Source: Clostridia bacterium (GTDB lineage: Bacteria > Bacillota > Clostridia > Christensenellales > SZUA-584). From it: a stretch of 64,000 nucleotides of DNA. A model generated the notes under the pieces. The model made no database searches, was not told the origin of the DNA, and saw only the letters and a list, made by a program, of their open reading frames with translations. The translations under genes and the position numbers were made by a program. Location: assembly GCA_003249555.1 (NCBI GenBank), contig QKIQ01000057.1, positions 62,001 to 126,000 of the forward strand, in the 5' to 3' direction. This document shows positions 61,685 to 64,000 of the stretch, piece after piece (position 1 is the stretch's first letter; each line of letters opens with the position of its first letter).

Positions 61685-62151
61685 GTTCTCAGGCTCACCG
61701 TCCCTTCCATGGCGTCTTCGCCGTTACCGCAAATGCAGCTCATTGAGATGAGATTGCCGCTGCGACGCAAGGAAAAGCCGTTGAGCGTGGTGATTTTGTT
61801 GGCAGCACTGACGGCGGGAGGCGTGTCTGCGGGCGTGAGGCATTCATACAGCGCGCCGTCGCTAAAAAAAATATACGTGCAGTATGCGCCGTCTTCCATA
61901 TCGATTTTTAGCGTATCGCCAAACGGCGTATCCACCACGTCGATACAGCCTGTCGCGTCGTTTTGGCGTATCTTCATGTGGATATATGAATACGCAACGC
62001 GCGCGTTTTCGGTTCTCTGCTTGTCGTTTATGATCGTGTTGTAGGCGCTTGATCCCGCGTTGATGACGAGAAATGTGACCAGCGCAAAAATAATCATCAC
62101 GAGCATGACGGTAACGGATTCTATCGCAAACACCTTGCTTCTTGGATGCAT
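61681..62151 (-). CDS. DUF4860-like pseudopilin
   Basis: 156 residues. N-terminal hydrophobic helix (VTVMLVMIIFALVTFLVINAG) after SKVFAIES, then NARVAYSYIHMKIRQND and a beta domain with FSLRRSGNLISMSC. Clostridial pilus clusters often carry this protein. Confidence 0.75.
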   Translation of the reverse strand: MHPRSKVFAIESVTVMLVMIIFALVTFLVINAGSSAYNTIINDKQRTENARVAYSYIHMKIRQNDATGCIDVVDTPFGDTLKIDMEDGAYCTYIFFSDGALYECLTPADTPPAVSAANKITTLNGFSLRRSGNLISMSCICGNGEDAMEGTVSLRT

Positions 62152-62152
62152 G

Positions 62153-62476
62153 CTAGTTTCCTTCCTGATTGATTTGAATCACCTTGACTTCGGGCAAGAA
62201 GTTGGACGCGAAGTTAAGGTAGTGGTAAACGTATTTGTCTTTGTTCAGCACAAGCCCGTAATTGTCCTCAAGATATTGGAGATCAGCGGGATACCTGCCC
62301 TCCAACGCGTAGCACTGCGCTACATAGCTGAGCACCGTATCACGCACCTCTCCCGCCTTTTTTTTATCGTATCTGTCTTTGTAGTCGCCGATGGCAGCAA
62401 AAACGATTGCCGCGACAACGGTGATGACGAGGATGGTAACGAGAACGGACACAAATGACAAATTGATCCTTTTCAT
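62153..62476 (-). CDS. Pilin-like protein of the pilus cluster
   Basis: 107 residues. Hydrophobic N-terminal helix (FVSVLVTILVITVVAAIVFAA) without GFTLxE, then EVRDTVLSYVAQCYALEGRYPADLQYLEDNYGLV, the usual ending of T2SG-like pseudopilins. Confidence 0.72.
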   Translation of the reverse strand: MKRINLSFVSVLVTILVITVVAAIVFAAIGDYKDRYDKKKAGEVRDTVLSYVAQCYALEGRYPADLQYLEDNYGLVLNKDKYVYHYLNFASNFLPEVKVIQINQEGN

Positions 62477-62480
62477 ATCA

Positions 62481-63530
62481 CTAACCCACTGCGTTCATGA
62501 TGCGGGTGACGGGCAGTATCACAGAGATAAGTACGATGCCGATGATGACGGACAGCACGATAATCAGGGCGGGCTCCAGCACTGTGGTCAGCCGTGTCAG
62601 CCGCTCGTCGAGTTCTTCCTCCATCACGTCCGCGGCCCTGTCCAGCATATCGTCTGTATGGCCTGTGCTTTCCGCGACGGCGAGTATGCGCAGCAGCAAG
62701 CCCGGGAACAGCCCGAGAGAGAGCAGCGCCTGCTTCAATGTACTGCCTTGTTCAATGCTGTCTGCGGCCTTATCAATGATCGCCTTGATGCGCGCGTTCA
62801 TAACCAAGCTGCCCGTCATACGAACGCCCTGCGCAAGCCCGATGCCGCTGCGGATCAGCATGGCGAGTGTACGTGCAAAACGTACCGCCGCTGTGTTTTT
62901 CACAATGCCGCGCTGAATGGGCATTTTCAGCTTGAACCCGTCCAGCTTTTCGCGGCCTTGTCTGGTCTGGCGCATGATAATCACAGCGATCACGGCGAGC
63001 GCGATCACGGCGATAATAATGTATAAGTAAGTACTGATAAAGCGGCCGATGTTCATCAGCGCGCGTGTGATGCCCGGCATGTCGCCGCCGACTGACGAGA
63101 GCACCTCGTCGAACATGGGCATCACCTCTGTGAGCAGCAATATAATGACGCCCAGCATGAGAACGGTGAGTATGACAGGGTATGTGACGGCCTGCATGAC
63201 CTTGGCTGATATTTTCGCGTCCTTGTCGTAAGAATCGGCCACGCGGATTAAGACCTTTTCCAAATTACCGCTTTGCTCGCCGATGCGGATTGTCTGAATA
63301 TAAAAATCGGGCAACACTTTGTTTTCTTTGGCAAAAGCTTCGGAAAGTGAATCTCCATCGTTCAGCCGTGTTTCCACGCGCGATAAAAGCCCCTTCACAG
63401 TTTTGGACTTGGTTTGTTGCGCAATCAGCTCAAGGCCTTCCTGCATTGAAAGGTCTGAATTTACGACGAGCGCTAGCTGCCGCGACATAGACGACAGATC
63501 GGTGCTTGAGAGCTCTTTGGCGATTTTCAT
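62481..63530 (-). CDS. pilC: Type IV pilus inner membrane platform protein
   Basis: 349 residues. Two T2SSF domains: LALVVNSDLSMQEGLELIAQQ with FYIQTIRIGEQSGNLEKVL, and FARTLAMLIRSGIGLAQGVRM with LLRILAVAESTGHTDDML, with three membrane helices. Forms the platform for the pilus motor. Follows pilT after 12 bp. Confidence 0.92.
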   Translation of the reverse strand: MKIAKELSSTDLSSMSRQLALVVNSDLSMQEGLELIAQQTKSKTVKGLLSRVETRLNDGDSLSEAFAKENKVLPDFYIQTIRIGEQSGNLEKVLIRVADSYDKDAKISAKVMQAVTYPVILTVLMLGVIILLLTEVMPMFDEVLSSVGGDMPGITRALMNIGRFISTYLYIIIAVIALAVIAVIIMRQTRQGREKLDGFKLKMPIQRGIVKNTAAVRFARTLAMLIRSGIGLAQGVRMTGSLVMNARIKAIIDKAADSIEQGSTLKQALLSLGLFPGLLLRILAVAESTGHTDDMLDRAADVMEEELDERLTRLTTVLEPALIIVLSVIIGIVLISVILPVTRIMNAVG

Positions 63531-63542
63531 GTATTTTCTCCT

Positions 63543-64000
63543 TTATCGCTTCGCAATCGCCAAATACTGCTCGAACAGCTTGGCATCCTGCGCCTTAATC
63601 TTGGCGACTTTTTCATCGACGATATCCTTGGCGACCAGCTCGGCCAGATTTCTTTCAAGCGAGCTCATGCCCTGATCCTTGCCGGTTTGTATGATGTTGC
63701 TAATCTGATAGTGCTTACTGTCGCGGATGAGATTGCGTACGGCGGGCGTGGCCACCATCACTTCGCACGCGGCTACAAGTCCCTTGCCGTCTTTGCGGGG
63801 CAGCAGCAGCTGAGACACGATGCCTTCCAGCACTGTTGCCAGCTGGCTTCTCACCTGGTTCTGCTGATCCGTCGAGAACGAATCCAGTATGCGGTCGATG
63901 GTTTTCACAGCGCCCACGGTGTGCAGTGTGGAAAACACGAGATGCCCCGTTTCTGCGGCGGTTAGTGCAATCCCCATCGTTTCCTGATCGCGCATTTCGC
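63543..64000 (-). CDS. pilT: Type IV pilus ATPase PilT, 5' part outside window
   Basis: The last 152 codons are visible. The part seen starts in the Walker B/Asp box region (GEMRDQETMGIALTAAETG), then the His box HLVFSTLHT, and LLPRKDGKGLVAACEVMVATPAVRNLIRDSKHYQISNIIQTG, typical of PilT retraction ATPases. First gene visible of the pilus operon. Confidence 0.92.
   Translation of the reverse strand, partial: EMRDQETMGIALTAAETGHLVFSTLHTVGAVKTIDRILDSFSTDQQNQVRSQLATVLEGIVSQLLLPRKDGKGLVAACEVMVATPAVRNLIRDSKHYQISNIIQTGKDQGMSSLERNLAELVAKDIVDEKVAKIKAQDAKLFEQYLAIAKR

Overview
The window looks like chromosome of an anaerobic, spore-forming Bacillota of class Clostridia with roughly half G+C. The signs are FabK in place of FabI, HPr kinase/phosphorylase, a Spo0E-like phosphatase, CotF-like coat proteins, SleB-type hydrolases, ChW repeats and a SpoIID-like protein. 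I do not assign a genus.

Layout. 1-2.6 kb (minus): a secreted subtilase, cut by the window edge, and a SpoIID/LytB protein with a dockerin pair inserted in its domain. 3.1-12.1 kb (plus): one long operon for malonyl-CoA supply and type II fatty acid synthesis (accBCDA-fabH-acpP-fabK-fabD-fabG-fabF-fabZ), with a promoter and a palindromic operator candidate in front. 12.3-24.8 kb: single genes and small operons: a six-repeat ChW protein, an aminotransferase, a PadR regulator with its HAAS-type membrane partner, a DHA2 exporter, two coat-like proteins, an XRE regulator divergent from a Spo0E-like gene, a frameshifted argJ, a Crp/Fnr regulator divergent from a ferredoxin-like protein, and DUF2156 and Eis-like GNAT genes. 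24.8-31.1 kb: the F-type ATP synthase operon, in which no separate delta gene exists; only the C-terminal part of delta is present, fused to the front of alpha. 31.2-43.7 kb: histidine phosphatase, TetR/flavodoxin pair, three paralogous membrane-anchored SleB-like hydrolases, an HAD/HPr kinase/ROK kinase/solute-binding operon, and a D,D-carboxypeptidase.

43.85-52.17 kb: an integrated element of about 8.3 kb in the 3' end of tRNA-Arg(ACG), bounded by 45-bp direct repeats. It has a tyrosine integrase and an XRE repressor on one strand; facing away are an excisionase-like HTH protein, a DUF3987 replication-type protein, a gp3/small-terminase-like protein and cargo. There are no capsid or tail genes, so it resembles a phage satellite. 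52.2-55.1 kb: four cysteine-rich proteins without signal peptides, possibly a spore-surface system. 55.3-59.6 kb: a polyamine ABC operon (potABCD) led by an XRE-cupin regulator. 59.9-64 kb: a type IV pilus-like cluster (pilT, pilC, four pseudopilin-like proteins, a transglutaminase lipoprotein).

Links across the window. The three SleB-like genes share one promoter geometry, T(G/A)TTAC-N5-T(G/A)TTAC set 13 bp before the -35 box, and the SpoIID-like gene has three such half-sites. This fits a WalR-type cell-wall regulon. A dispersed repeat of about 50-150 bp sits next to terminator hairpins at the 3' end of five transcription units, always in the direction of transcription. The strongest candidates for something undescribed are the satellite-like element, the cysteine-rich cluster, the delta-alpha ATP synthase fusion and the terminator-associated repeat.
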